Shown: positions 1 through 9,235 of the stretch, piece after piece
Layout: each line of letters begins with the position of its first letter
Position numbering within the stretch: the first letter of the stretch is position 1
DNA from: Acidobacteriaceae bacterium
Lineage (GTDB): Bacteria; Acidobacteriota; Terriglobia; Terriglobales; Acidobacteriaceae
Reading direction: 5' to 3'
Assembly (NCBI GenBank): GCA_003139795.1
Contig: PLGM01000356.1
Coordinates: 1 to 56,018, forward strand
Length of the DNA: 56,018 nucleotides
Notes under the pieces: generated by a model
The model's input: the letters and a program-made list of their open reading frames with translations, nothing else
Told to the model about the DNA's origin: nothing
Database searches by the model: none
Position numbers and translations under genes: made by a program

Positions 1-69
1 TTTGCTTGAAACGGATCAGGCTACGAACCTGTGTGAAAACTCGCTCATGTGGTGGATTCGTCTGCTTTG

Positions 70-128
70 AAAGGGCGCGGCTTTAGCCGCCGTCACCCAG
101 GCCGTTCTAAAAGGGCGCGGCTTTAGCC
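70..128. repeat. Two direct copies of a 19-bp GC-rich repeat
   Basis: The string AAAGGGCGCGGCTTTAGCC occurs at 70-88 and again at 110-128, exactly 40 bases apart. Each copy contains the imperfect inverted pair AAAGGGC/GCTTTAGCC. The repeats lie in non-coding DNA just before a transposase fragment. They resemble short dispersed intergenic repeats of Acidobacteria, but no third copy was noticed here and their function is unknown. Confidence 0.7.
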
Positions 129-216
129 TGTGGCTCGCCAAAATAGCGATCCGCTGTCGAATCAAGCAGATGAAGGGCTTATCCGATTTGGCCTGCCTCC
201 ATGTAAAACTGGTCTC

Positions 217-342
217 ATGCTGCGTCTGCTACGGCTTTTGTCTCTTTGGGCTACTCGATTCTTTCGCTCTCGCCGCGTCCTTCTGTTGGAGAACCTGGCT
301 GTTCGGCAGCAGCTCGCAGTCCTGAAACAGAAGCAGCGGCGA
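217..342 (+). pseudogene. N-terminal remnant of an integrase-core transposase
   Basis: About 42 codons from an ATG at 217 encode the familiar start of DDE/integrase-core transposases: an arginine-rich stretch (FFRSRRVLLLENLAVRQQL) followed by AVLKQKQRR. In intact relatives this region is followed by the catalytic core. Here similarity stops at about 342 and the frame continues into low-quality, proline-rich translation that I do not recognise. No terminal inverted repeats or partner fragment were found. The element is therefore a dead fragment, useful mainly as evidence of past transposition at this edge. The stretch 343-668 holds no gene I can support. Confidence 0.55.
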
Positions 343-668
343 ACGTGGGTTTATGTGCTCCTCCCAGCTGTTTTCAGCAAATTCACTCAAGACCCATCGG
401 ATTGCACCGGGTGGCGGCTTTTCGTTGCCGCCAGGCAAACGCGAGGCCGCCATCATCACCGAACCCGGCTACCTCCGCGCCTCCCGACACCGAGGCCCCC
501 TGGCGGATCGCCCAGCTCTACATCCCCCCAGGCAACTCCGTATCCAGCCGGTTGCATCGAATCAAGCCTGACGGCCCGATGCCGATTCGGGAGGAAGCCG
601 ATGCCACGGCGGGCCTGGGTGCGGAACCAGTTACAACTCTCGTTCTTACGAAAAAGGAGAATACTCGA

Positions 669-1322
669 ATGATTGCAAAGCGAAACAGTAGCATGACTCT
701 GCTTTTTTCAGCGACCGTCCTGTTGGCGAGCGTGACAGCTCTCGCGCAGAATTCGACGCCCGGAGGTATGTCGCAGCAGCCGTCGCAGCAGCAACAGCAG
801 CAACAGCAGCCCTCGGCCGGCCACCTACCAGGCGCAGGCCCGGCGGGAGCGGCCACGGACAACCAACCTTCGCCCTCAGATCAATACTTTGTGAGATTCG
901 TTCTGGAAAGCGACGTTGCCGAAGTTCAACTGGGGCAGTTGGCGCAGCAAAAATCGCAAAGCGAGGATGTCAAACAGTTTGGACAGCAAATCGCGGAGAA
1001 TCGCACGAAACTCGACGATCAGTTCAAGCCTATCGCACAACAGCTTCAGGTTAGTGCGCCCAAAGAGCCACCCAAGAAAGACAAGCAACTGATCGCCAAG
1101 CTGGAGGGGCTGTCGGGCCCGCAGTTCGATGAAGAATACATCAAGGCGGTTGCGAAAGATCTCCTGCAGGATGTGAAGCAATTCAAGTCCGAGGCCCAGT
1201 CGGCTCAAAATCCAAACCTGCAGCAGACAGCGAAGCAGGATGCGAGTATTCTCGCGCAACAGCTCCAGGCAATTGAGCAAATCGCACAAAGCCACAACGT
1301 GACGATCGATGCGAAACATTAG
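669..1322 (+). CDS. Exported DUF4142 domain protein
   Basis: The 217-residue product starts at ATG 669, with AAGGAG at 654-659 as ribosome binding site; the longer upstream frame is not needed. A basic N-terminus and a hydrophobic stretch ending in ALAQ form a signal peptide. A low-complexity linker with eight consecutive glutamines follows (about residues 36-46). From about residue 65 to the end lies a helical DUF4142 (PF13628) domain, with the typical DQYFV start and paired helices (LGQLAQQKSQSEDVKQFGQQ). DUF4142 proteins are small, exported, ferritin-like four-helix proteins of unproven function, common in soil bacteria. The gene stands alone. Confidence 0.85.
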   Translation: MIAKRNSSMTLLFSATVLLASVTALAQNSTPGGMSQQPSQQQQQQQQPSAGHLPGAGPAGAATDNQPSPSDQYFVRFVLESDVAEVQLGQLAQQKSQSEDVKQFGQQIAENRTKLDDQFKPIAQQLQVSAPKEPPKKDKQLIAKLEGLSGPQFDEEYIKAVAKDLLQDVKQFKSEAQSAQNPNLQQTAKQDASILAQQLQAIEQIAQSHNVTIDAKH

Positions 1323-1777
1323 AACATCGAGCAGGCGATGAAAGCCGCGGGGATACCACTCCGAATCTCCCGGAAACGAATTGGAGATCGGGGTATGCCC
1401 CAATAGCGGATCCATCAATCGCAGCGCGTCAGTTTGAATTTGGTTTCTAAAGTTCTTCCACATCTGGAACGACGGCGTGGCTTGCAGGACATCTAAGGAG
1501 GGTGATGTGTCCAAGCCTTGGTGCAAGCGGATCATTAGAAATCCGATTCTGTACGAGCGGCACATTATGCACGCCGCAGACGTGCGGATTTGAGCCTTTC
1601 TTCTTGAAGCACTGTTCTGCCATACGCTTTTGATTCTCCGAAAGCCACGTGCAAGCGCCGCGTATGCATGCTCGTATTGTGAATGGACGATCTATCGGCC
1701 AGTGATGCCGGGCACATCGCGCTCCCTTTCCGCGAAAGTTACAATTCGGGGTTCAGCACCAAAACAGGAGATCTCAA
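1323..1777. other. Intergenic region, no gene seen
   Basis: Between the DUF4142 and GH29 genes no convincing reading frame, RNA or terminator is visible. The only clear signal is the ribosome binding site AGGAG at 1766-1770, seven bases before the GH29 start. Confidence 0.5.
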
Positions 1778-3124
1778 ATGGTATGCAGTCGAAGAGCCTT
1801 CGTTGCCGGCCTTGGGGCGGCAGCGCTAGGGGCACAGATGCGTCCATTGCGCTTGCTTGCGGGGGCAGCAGACCGTCTCGCATGGCACCGCGAGGCAAAG
1901 TTTGGCATGTTCATTCACTGGGGGCCTTACTCCGTAGCAGGCGTGGAAGCCTCCTGGCCCATCATGACGCCAAGTGGAGAGATCTCGGAAGCCGAGTATC
2001 GCGCGTTGCCTTCGCGATTCAACCCCACTCTTTTTGATCCCAACACCTGGGTCGATCTGGCTCGCAACGCCGGACAGCGCTACATGGTCTTCACCACCAA
2101 GCACCATGACGGCTTCTGTATGTTCGATTCGGACTACACCAGCTACAAGATCACCCACACGCCTTATGGCAAGGACATCGTCCGCGAGCTGGCAGATGCC
2201 TGCCATGCAAAACAGATGGCTCTCGGCTTCTACTACTCCCCACCTGACTTGAACCATCCCGGATTTCGCGACACGAGCAGGCTTTCCAGCACCAACTATC
2301 GTGGGGAACCGGAGCGTCCGGAGTGGCCGCTCTATCTCGAGTACATGGGGCTGCAGTTGCACGAATTACTCACGAAGTACGGCCCGGTCGCTGAGCTTTG
2401 GTTCGACTCAGATGATCCGAACACCCAGGCACGCTATGACGGACAACGTTTTGTGGATGAAGTGCGAAAGCTGCAATCTGCGACCCTTGTCAATAACCGA
2501 CTTGGCGTGCCGGGCGACTTTGCCACGCCAGAACAATTCATCCCAAGGACGATTCCTGTGAAGGGCATTCGGCTCGATAGTCCCGATCACACAGCGGCTG
2601 ACAAACAGGGCATCATGGTACCCCGACCGGAAGATTTCCAGCCTTGGGAAGCCTGTATGACGATCAACGATACCTGGGCCTATCGCCCCAAGGACCGCAA
2701 CTTCAAAAGCTCCGATACACTGATTTATTCTCTGGTTGAGATAATCAGCCGTGGCGGCAACTTCCTCCTCGACGTCGGCCCGCAGCCCGATGGGCGGATT
2801 CAGGAGGAATTTGTTGAGCGCCTCGAAGCCGTAGGGCGATGGACTCGCAAGAATGCCGCGGCGATCTACGGCAGCACATATGGGCCGATCCAGGGTGAAG
2901 CGCAATTCCGCACCACGACGCGGAGAAGTAGCACATATGTGTTCGTGATGGATCCGTCTGCCGATGAGATTCGCCTGCGCGGCCTGAACAAGACCGTTGG
3001 CCATGTGCGTCTGGCGGCGACCGGCAAACCGCTCCCGTTCACTCTGGCGCCCCAGGGAATTCGCATACCCGTGGCGAAGGAATTATGGTTGGACGGCATT
3101 CCAGTTATCGAGGTGCAAAGCTGA
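1778..3124 (+). CDS. GH29 alpha-L-fucosidase-like glycosidase, exported
   Basis: The 448-residue protein carries the GH29 signatures: WHREAKFGMFIHWGPYS near residue 35, the KHHDGFCMFDS motif near 108 and the barrel strand AELWFDSDD. The Asp at about residue 210 sits where GH29 enzymes have their catalytic nucleophile. GH29 enzymes remove alpha-L-fucose by a retaining mechanism. A C-terminal beta-rich region follows from about residue 370. The start MVCSRRAFVAGLGAAALGA looks like a twin-arginine (SRRAF) signal, so a periplasmic location is likely. AGGAG lies seven bases upstream. It is convergent with the xylan block and could take fucose from plant xyloglucan or other glycans; the substrate is inferred only from the family. 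Confidence 0.88.
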   Translation: MVCSRRAFVAGLGAAALGAQMRPLRLLAGAADRLAWHREAKFGMFIHWGPYSVAGVEASWPIMTPSGEISEAEYRALPSRFNPTLFDPNTWVDLARNAGQRYMVFTTKHHDGFCMFDSDYTSYKITHTPYGKDIVRELADACHAKQMALGFYYSPPDLNHPGFRDTSRLSSTNYRGEPERPEWPLYLEYMGLQLHELLTKYGPVAELWFDSDDPNTQARYDGQRFVDEVRKLQSATLVNNRLGVPGDFATPEQFIPRTIPVKGIRLDSPDHTAADKQGIMVPRPEDFQPWEACMTINDTWAYRPKDRNFKSSDTLIYSLVEIISRGGNFLLDVGPQPDGRIQEEFVERLEAVGRWTRKNAAAIYGSTYGPIQGEAQFRTTTRRSSTYVFVMDPSADEIRLRGLNKTVGHVRLAATGKPLPFTLAPQGIRIPVAKELWLDGIPVIEVQS

Positions 3125-3382
3125 TATATTCTCGTTTGCGCAACAGAGTGTCCTTGGCTTTCGTCCTCTGGTTCGGCTTCCAGCTGTTGCATGCGCAGTG
3201 GGCGCCCTTTCCGCCGCGCACTCGCACTGTTGAAGTGGGAAGTCACTTGCATCGGGACCATTTCAAGCGAGAATGACGCCGGTTCCCGCCTCGGATGGAA
3301 TTTTGACGAGGCGCAACTGCCAAAAAACGACCGCCGAGCTCAGGAGTCAGGGTCATTTTGGAGAGGCGCAGGTCCGCCGTAC

Positions 3383-4513
3383 CTAATTCATTGTTTTGAC
3401 GTCTGCTGCCGCTCGAGTGACTGCCTGGAAGGCTGGCTTCGGCTGACCGCTGCGATCGAAAAGCAGCGGATAGCTGGTGCGCCCCTTCACCGGCCAGTCG
3501 TTCAGCCAGGAATCCCCGTCCGTCACGCCCCAGAACGTCACCCGGGTGACAACATCGCGGTGCTTCAGATAGACCCCGAATAAGTCGGCATATCGCTGCG
3601 CAAGTTCCTGCTGCACGGATGGCGGCAATCCGTCAGCGTACGGGTTCAGTTTTGGGTCCTCTAGAACCTTCAAGGAGACCTCGGCGGATGGATGCTGCGC
3701 AGCGCGGGGCAGCACGTCGATGTCCAGCTCCGAGATCACCACCTTGACCCCGAGCTTTGCGAAGGCGGAGATGGTGGCGTCCTGATCCTCAACCGAGGGC
3801 CATGTGAGACTGTTATGCCCCTGCAGGCCGACGGACGTGACCGGGACTCCCTGGGCCTTCAGTTTCGCGATGAGCGCGAGGGCGCCTTTGCGCTTGGCCT
3901 CAATCTCCAGCGAGTAGTCATTGTACGTCAGCTGCGCCTGAGGATCGGCTTGGTGCGCATACTGAAAGGCTTTCGCAATATAATCCTCACCGATGATCTT
4001 CAGCCAGGGAGACTGGCGCAGGGTCCCGTCCTCGTTCAGTGCTTCGTTGACCACATCCCAGCTCTGAATGCGGCCTTTGTAGCGGCCGACGATCGTAGAA
4101 ATGTGGTCGTGCATGCGCTTCAACAAGGTTACGCGGTCGACAAAGTTTCCTTTGTCATCGCGGAAGACCCAATCCGGAACCTGGTTATGCCACACCAGGC
4201 AATGGGCTACGGTGAACATGTGGTGCTTCTCCCCGAAGGCCACGTACCGATCGGCCAAAGTGAAATCGTAGGTATCCGGCTTGGGATGGATGCGTTCCCA
4301 CTTGAGAGCATTTTCCGGCGAGATGGCGTCGAATTGCGCCTCGACGATCGCATCCCCGCGGCTATCCTGGCCCGTGATTTGGGGGGTGCCGATTGCCGCG
4401 CCAATCAGAAAGTTGCCCCGGTAGGCCTCTTTCAGAGACGTGCGAGTTTGTGCGCCCGCAGCCATACTCGCAGCAAGTAGAGCGGTAACTGCGATGAATC
4501 GCCGATTCAGCAT
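3383..4513 (-). CDS. GH10 endo-beta-1,4-xylanase, secreted
   Basis: The 376-residue protein begins with a clear signal peptide (MLNRRFIAVTALLAASMAAGAQ). It is otherwise a single GH10 TIM barrel of normal length. Visible motifs are WERIHPKPDTYDF (residues 72-84), HCLVWHNQVP (about 104-113), the acid/base in DVVNEAL (Glu157) and the nucleophile in SELDID (Glu262). GH10 enzymes cut beta-1,4-xylan internally, releasing short xylo-oligosaccharides. It is the last gene of a three-gene minus-strand block: GH3 glycosidase, GPH symporter, xylanase. AGGAG precedes the ATG by about nine bases. No carbohydrate-binding module is present. Confidence 0.95.
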   Translation of the reverse strand: MLNRRFIAVTALLAASMAAGAQTRTSLKEAYRGNFLIGAAIGTPQITGQDSRGDAIVEAQFDAISPENALKWERIHPKPDTYDFTLADRYVAFGEKHHMFTVAHCLVWHNQVPDWVFRDDKGNFVDRVTLLKRMHDHISTIVGRYKGRIQSWDVVNEALNEDGTLRQSPWLKIIGEDYIAKAFQYAHQADPQAQLTYNDYSLEIEAKRKGALALIAKLKAQGVPVTSVGLQGHNSLTWPSVEDQDATISAFAKLGVKVVISELDIDVLPRAAQHPSAEVSLKVLEDPKLNPYADGLPPSVQQELAQRYADLFGVYLKHRDVVTRVTFWGVTDGDSWLNDWPVKGRTSYPLLFDRSGQPKPAFQAVTRAAADVKTMN

Positions 4514-4635
4514 GGATGGATACTCCTAAAAGAATTGCCTTTCATCACAACGGTAAAGGGACGCCAGGGTCCCGATGAAACAAGCCGGCCGCAACCAGTT
4601 AGCCGATGCGCCCGAAGGTGAACCCGCTTCTCGCG

Positions 4636-6003
4636 TTACGAGGCCGGGGACGAATAGCCCTTGCGCCGCTCAGTAAGATCGTGCGAGATGGTCAGGTTCA
4701 GCTTCATGCTGATGCCGTAGAAGAGCAGACAGACAGCGGCGGCAAGAAACGCCGCACCGGCGTAAACGGAGGCGATCAAGCGAATGCCCAGCAGCGCATG
4801 CGCGGTCTGTTCGGCATTGGGCTGATAGCCATAGAACGAGAGGAGCCAGCCGGCGATGGCGCCGCCCAGAGCCAATCCGATCCACAGCGCAAAGACCACC
4901 GCCGCCGTGACCGTGGCAGTGGCGCGGCGTCCTGTCTTCCATTCGCCGAAGTCAGCCACGTCGCCCATCATGGCCCACAGCACCGGGCCTGAGCAACCGT
5001 AGACGAATTGGCGCAGGACTTCCAGAGTAATGATCGGCACGGTGGCAGTCGCCGGGAGAAAGAACAGCAAGATACAGAAAATGCCCGTCAGCAACATGCT
5101 CCAGAAGAAAAGCGTTCGCTTGCCGATGCGCTTGGTCAAGGCAGTCGAGCAGGCTACGCCGATCAGAAGCGCCGTCAATCCGAAGCCGTTGAACCAACTG
5201 AAGAGCAACTTGTTGCCCGCGCAGTATATGAAGTAGGGCAGCATCATGCTGCCGCGGATCATAAGGGCAATAAAGTAGAAGGTCGTCACCAGGAAGAGCG
5301 CGATCCACGGGCCGTTCTTCATCAGATCGGCCAGGTCCTGCCCAACGGAGGTTTTCTGCTGCGGGTCGGGCTGAATTCGTTCCCTGGTCACGGAAAAGGC
5401 GATCAGGAACATCGCCACGCCGATCACCGAGAAGAGCCCCATCGTCAACTGATAGCCGCGCGCATTGCTGCCACGGCCAAGGAAAACAACCATGGGGATG
5501 GCCAGGCTCTGCACAATAAAGCCCGCGCTGTTGGCGAAAAGCTGGCGGTAGGATGCAATGCTGGTCCGCTCGTTCGGGTCCGCGGTCATCACGCCGGTCA
5601 GCGCTGCGTAGGGCACATTATTCATCGTGTAGACGAGGCGCAGCAGCAGGTAAGTGACCCAGGCATACATGAGCTTTGCGGGGGCGCTCAGATCCGGGGT
5701 CGTGAAGGTCAGAATGCCGATCACGCCAAACGGCACGGCAGTCCACAACAGCCAGGGGCGAAATCTTCCCCAACGGGTCTTTGTGCGGTCGGCGATAACA
5801 CCCATGACGGGATTGAAAACGGCTGCTCCCAAGCCGACGACGAGAAACATCGTTCCCGCCTGTGCCGGCGTCAATCCAAAGGTATCGGTGTAGAAGTTCA
5901 ATTGCAGGGCCATCATCGCCTGGAAGACGAAGTTGGCGGCCATATCGCCCAGGCCGTATCCGAATTTTTCCGCAAATGGGAGTCTTCCGTTCGTACCGTT
6001 CAT
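4636..6003 (-). CDS. GPH-family sugar:cation symporter (MelB/XylP type)
   Basis: The 455-residue protein has about twelve hydrophobic segments and the features of the glycoside-pentoside-hexuronide:cation symporters: [18 protein letters not shown] at the start, the loop [15 protein letters not shown] (about residues 72-86), and a conserved Asn-Asn-Val-Pro-Tyr motif (MNNVPYAAL). These inner-membrane carriers import oligosaccharides or glycosides with Na+ or H+. It lies between the GH3 and GH10 genes, 137 bp after the first and 122 bp before the second, so xylo-oligosaccharide import is the natural inference. A short GC hairpin with arms CCCCGC/GCGGGG at 6108-6127 lies in the gap upstream. Confidence 0.9.
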   Translation of the reverse strand: MNGTNGRLPFAEKFGYGLGDMAANFVFQAMMALQLNFYTDTFGLTPAQAGTMFLVVGLGAAVFNPVMGVIADRTKTRWGRFRPWLLWTAVPFGVIGILTFTTPDLSAPAKLMYAWVTYLLLRLVYTMNNVPYAALTGVMTADPNERTSIASYRQLFANSAGFIVQSLAIPMVVFLGRGSNARGYQLTMGLFSVIGVAMFLIAFSVTRERIQPDPQQKTSVGQDLADLMKNGPWIALFLVTTFYFIALMIRGSMMLPYFIYCAGNKLLFSWFNGFGLTALLIGVACSTALTKRIGKRTLFFWSMLLTGIFCILLFFLPATATVPIITLEVLRQFVYGCSGPVLWAMMGDVADFGEWKTGRRATATVTAAVVFALWIGLALGGAIAGWLLSFYGYQPNAEQTAHALLGIRLIASVYAGAAFLAAAVCLLFYGISMKLNLTISHDLTERRKGYSSPAS

Positions 6004-6140
6004 CGGCTTCTACCCGCTTTCGCTTCAGATTCGAGGATCGCGAACCACTGTTTCAAATCGGTTCAACGCCGCCACACAAGTCGATCGAGCGGCGCTGCCG
6101 GCACGCTCCCCGCAGTTCCCAGCGGGGAATCCCCGTGCAT

Positions 6141-8468
6141 CTACCTGGTCACCTGCAGAACCAACTTCTGAAGATCGGCATCCCGCGAAGAATTGCCGAC
6201 CATAATCTCAAAATCTCCAGGTTCCACGACATACTTCATATTCACGTCGTAGAAGGACAGCAGCGCCGGAGTAATGTCGAGCGTCACCGTGGCGCGCTCG
6301 CCGGGCTTGAGCCAGACCTTTCGGAAGCCTTTGAGTTCCTTCACCGGCCGCGTCGCCGAACTTACCAGGTCGCGAATGTAAAGCTGCACCACTTCCGCTC
6401 CCGCGCGCTTGCCCGTGTTGGTCACATCCACCAGAACCTGCGTCGACCCATCCGTCCGAATCTTCTTCTTTGTCAGCCTCGGGTTCCCGATGGCGAAGCT
6501 CGTGTAACTCAGCCCATAGCCGAAGGCATACAGCGGCGAGACATCGTCGAACAGGTATCCGCGCCGCGCCGACGGCTTGTAGTTGTAGAACACCGGCAGG
6601 TGGCCCACCGAGCGAGGCACCGAAATCGGAAGCTTGCCGTCAGGGTTGTAATCGCCGAACAGCACGTCGGCAACCGCGCGTCCGGTCTCCTGGCCGAGAT
6701 ACCAGCATTCGTAAATCACCGGCACATTCTTGGCGATGTAGTTGATCGAGAGCGGCCTGCCGTTGAACAGGAAGACGATGACCGGCTTACCCAGCGCGAC
6801 CATCGCTTTCACCAGCTCTTCCTGGCGTCCAATCAGGTCCAGGCTGGTGCGATCGCCCATATGTTGCAGCGACCATGCCTCGCGCGAGGTCTGCTCGTTT
6901 CCCCCGATCGCCAGCACGATGACATCGGCCTTCCGCGCCACGCGCACCGCTTCGGCAATCTCCTTCCGGTCCTCTTCCGGATCGCTCGGCACCACCGCAT
7001 CCTGGTTCCACGAGCCGCCAATGGTGATCTTGCAGCCCTCGCTATAGAGGACCTTCACCTTCTTCCCAACCTTCTCCCTGATGCCGTCCAGTACCGTCAC
7101 ATTGTGCTTCGGCACGCCGCTGTATCCGCCCAGCAGGCCGCGGTCGGCATTGGGTCCGATCACCGCGATGGTCTTGATCGCGTTCAGGTCGAGAGGCGCA
7201 AGGCCGTTCTCGTTCTTGAGCAGCGCGATCGCTTCATGCGCCGCCTCCAGCGCCAGGCCGCGATGCTCGTCGCAGCCTACCACGCGGTCCGCCTCTTCGG
7301 GATCGACGTACGGGTCGTCGAACAATCCCATCTCGAATTTCCAGAAGAGCATCGGCGCAACCAGATCGTCGAGTTCGGATTCCTTCAGGACGCCCTTCTT
7401 CACCAGTTCCACCAGATGGAGATAGCAGTCCGGATCGGGCAGCTCGATGTTGATGCCCGCCTTCACTGCCAGCGCGCACGATTCCTTCTTGTCCTTGGCG
7501 ACGAAGTGGCCGTGCGTGTCCGGCCGGTAACCCAGCTCCCAGATGGCGAAGTAATCCGACACTACAAATCCCTTGAAGCCCCACTCCTTGCGCAGCAGGT
7601 CCCGCAGCAGCCACTTGTTCGCGTGCGAGGGCACTCCATCGATCTCGTTGTACGACGCCATCAGCGTCACGGCTCCCGCTTCGCGCAGAGCTTCTCTGAA
7701 GGTGTAAAGGAACGTCTCCCGCAGCACCCGCATCGAGATATTTGCCGGAGCGCAGTTCATGCCCGATTCCGGCTGTCCGTGTCCCACAAAGTGCTTCAGC
7801 GTAGCCAGCAGATGCCGCTTATCGCGAAAGCTTTTGTCTCCCTGGAAGCCGCGCACCGCCGCAATCCCCAATCGCGAAACCTGGTAAGGATCTTCGCCGT
7901 AGGTTTCCTCCACCCGGCCCCACCGTGGCTCGCGCGCCACATCCACCACCGGGGTGAGCGCATGGTGCGCGCCGCGCAGGCGCGCTTCGAGAGCCGTCAT
8001 CGTGAACAGCGACTCCACCAGCGCGGGATTGAACGTTGCGCCCAGGGCAATGGGCTGCGGAAAACTGGTTCCTCCAGGGGCCGCGTGGCCGTGCAGGCAC
8101 TCCTCGTGGAACATCACCGGAATGCCCAGACGGCTGTTCTCGAGGAAAAACTTCTGGATGGCATTCGTCAGTTCGGCCATATCGCGAGCGTTCTTGCCGC
8201 CGCCGGCATCGCTCGGCCGGCCGACCTGTCCCAGTCCGCGGCCATCGCGAAACGCCTTCTTCGCCTTCTGAAGATCGAAGTTGCCGTCCGCATCCACCAG
8301 CGTCTCGGCCTTCTTCTGCCAGATACACAGCATCTGCGCGGCCTTCTCAGTGAGCGTCATCCGCGCGAGCAGGTCCTTCACGCGCCTGGCGGAGGGCTGT
8401 GTGGCGTCTTTATAAACGGGAGCAGCTTTGCGGGCGGTCACGGTGACCGCGGACTTCTGCTTTTTCAT
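6141..8468 (-). CDS. GH3 beta-glycosidase (beta-xylosidase/glucosidase), probably cytoplasmic
   Basis: I place the start at ATG 8468 because GAGGAG (8477-8482) lies eight bases upstream; the open frame extends 32 codons further without a signal. The 775-residue product has the full GH3 layout: an N-terminal barrel, with the nucleophile Asp in VVSDYFAIWEL (about residue 305); a second alpha/beta domain (IAVIGPNADRGLLGGYSG); and a C-terminal fibronectin-III-like domain (VQLYIRDLVSS...LKGFRKV). No signal peptide is seen, which fits a cytoplasmic enzyme that trims oligosaccharides imported by the adjacent GPH symporter. It is first in the xylan block. A CRP-like site lies about 90 bp upstream. 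Xylosidase versus glucosidase cannot be decided from sequence alone. Confidence 0.92.
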   Translation of the reverse strand: MKKQKSAVTVTARKAAPVYKDATQPSARRVKDLLARMTLTEKAAQMLCIWQKKAETLVDADGNFDLQKAKKAFRDGRGLGQVGRPSDAGGGKNARDMAELTNAIQKFFLENSRLGIPVMFHEECLHGHAAPGGTSFPQPIALGATFNPALVESLFTMTALEARLRGAHHALTPVVDVAREPRWGRVEETYGEDPYQVSRLGIAAVRGFQGDKSFRDKRHLLATLKHFVGHGQPESGMNCAPANISMRVLRETFLYTFREALREAGAVTLMASYNEIDGVPSHANKWLLRDLLRKEWGFKGFVVSDYFAIWELGYRPDTHGHFVAKDKKESCALAVKAGINIELPDPDCYLHLVELVKKGVLKESELDDLVAPMLFWKFEMGLFDDPYVDPEEADRVVGCDEHRGLALEAAHEAIALLKNENGLAPLDLNAIKTIAVIGPNADRGLLGGYSGVPKHNVTVLDGIREKVGKKVKVLYSEGCKITIGGSWNQDAVVPSDPEEDRKEIAEAVRVARKADVIVLAIGGNEQTSREAWSLQHMGDRTSLDLIGRQEELVKAMVALGKPVIVFLFNGRPLSINYIAKNVPVIYECWYLGQETGRAVADVLFGDYNPDGKLPISVPRSVGHLPVFYNYKPSARRGYLFDDVSPLYAFGYGLSYTSFAIGNPRLTKKKIRTDGSTQVLVDVTNTGKRAGAEVVQLYIRDLVSSATRPVKELKGFRKVWLKPGERATVTLDITPALLSFYDVNMKYVVEPGDFEIMVGNSSRDADLQKLVLQVTR

Positions 8469-8556
8469 TTGGTCCACTCCTCGGAGCTCCTGCTCGCGAC
8501 AATGCACGGCGATTGAATGGGAAGAGATGGCTTGGTCCGGGGCGCGACTTCCCAAT

Positions 8557-8572
8557 TGTGACAAGCGTCACC
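8557..8572. promoter_or_regulatory. CRP/FNR-type palindrome upstream of the xylan block
   Basis: TGTGACAAGCGTCACC matches the classic TGTGA-N6-TCACA layout with one mismatch in the last base. It lies about 90 bp upstream of the GH3 start, in a gene-free divergent region, where catabolite control would be expected. A match this short can arise by chance, and no CRP gene is in the window. Confidence 0.4.
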
Positions 8573-9235
8573 CGGCGGCCTGCGGAACGTGGAGATTTTC
8601 GCCTCTGGCGGGAGCAGCAGCGAATGAGCGGTGAAGGAGTTGTTTTGGGTCCGAATTGAATCGACGACCCCGTTCGAACGACACAGGCATGTGCCCAACG
8701 ACCGGCCGGGGGAAATTGCAAACCGTCGATGTGAAGAATCCACTTGCACAACTCCTGGAGAAGAGCGGACCGGATACATGTTCTGCGCCGGAACGGAACC
8801 GCCCGGCTCCTCGGCGTTGCCCGCTCTGCCGCCTCAAACAATCTAGTTGCTCAAAACGGAAAGAGCAATAGGAAAAGCGATTTTCCTGAATGAAAAAATG
8901 CGCCGAGCCGTGTCGCCGCAGGCGCAAGCCTTCACCGCTGCCCTTGCTGTCGCTTGTCCCGGCAATTCACTGCCAGGCCATATACAGGCTGTGCCTCGCC
9001 AGCATGGCGATTGGCTTTCAAAGCAGACGGATGGCAGGTGCTCCCGGCGCTGGCTTTTGAGACAATAGCGAATTCGTCGTTGCCAATCGCGAGCTGCAAT
9101 TTGTCGGCTGATGAGCGGACTGCAAATGAGAAGCTACCAATTACTTTTTGTATGCGTGCAACTATTCTGGCATTGCTAATGGCCGGTTTTTCGGTCATTG
9201 TGTAGAAAACCTCTGAAGCGAGGGTTGTTCAAGAC
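8573..9235. other. Divergent intergenic region without a recognisable gene
   Basis: The region lies between the minus-strand xylan block and the plus-strand lysozyme-like gene. Several short open frames occur in all directions, but none has a ribosome binding site plus recognisable protein features. I see no strong promoter for the plus-strand gene. Confidence 0.4.

Noticed and set aside
777..815. CAG-rich tract as a separate repeat element
   Set aside because: It encodes the polyglutamine linker of the DUF4142 protein and is explained by that gene.
876..1565. 229-codon minus-strand frame opposite DUF4142
   Set aside because: DUF4142 on the plus strand has signal peptide, RBS and domain; the antisense frame has none.
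5008..6171. 387-codon plus-strand open frame
   Set aside because: It is antisense to the GPH symporter, with Gln/Arg/His-rich translation and no motifs.
5862..8516. 884-codon plus-strand open frame
   Set aside because: It is antisense to the GH3 gene. The translation is arginine/histidine-rich with no recognisable domain, a typical shadow of a GC-rich gene.
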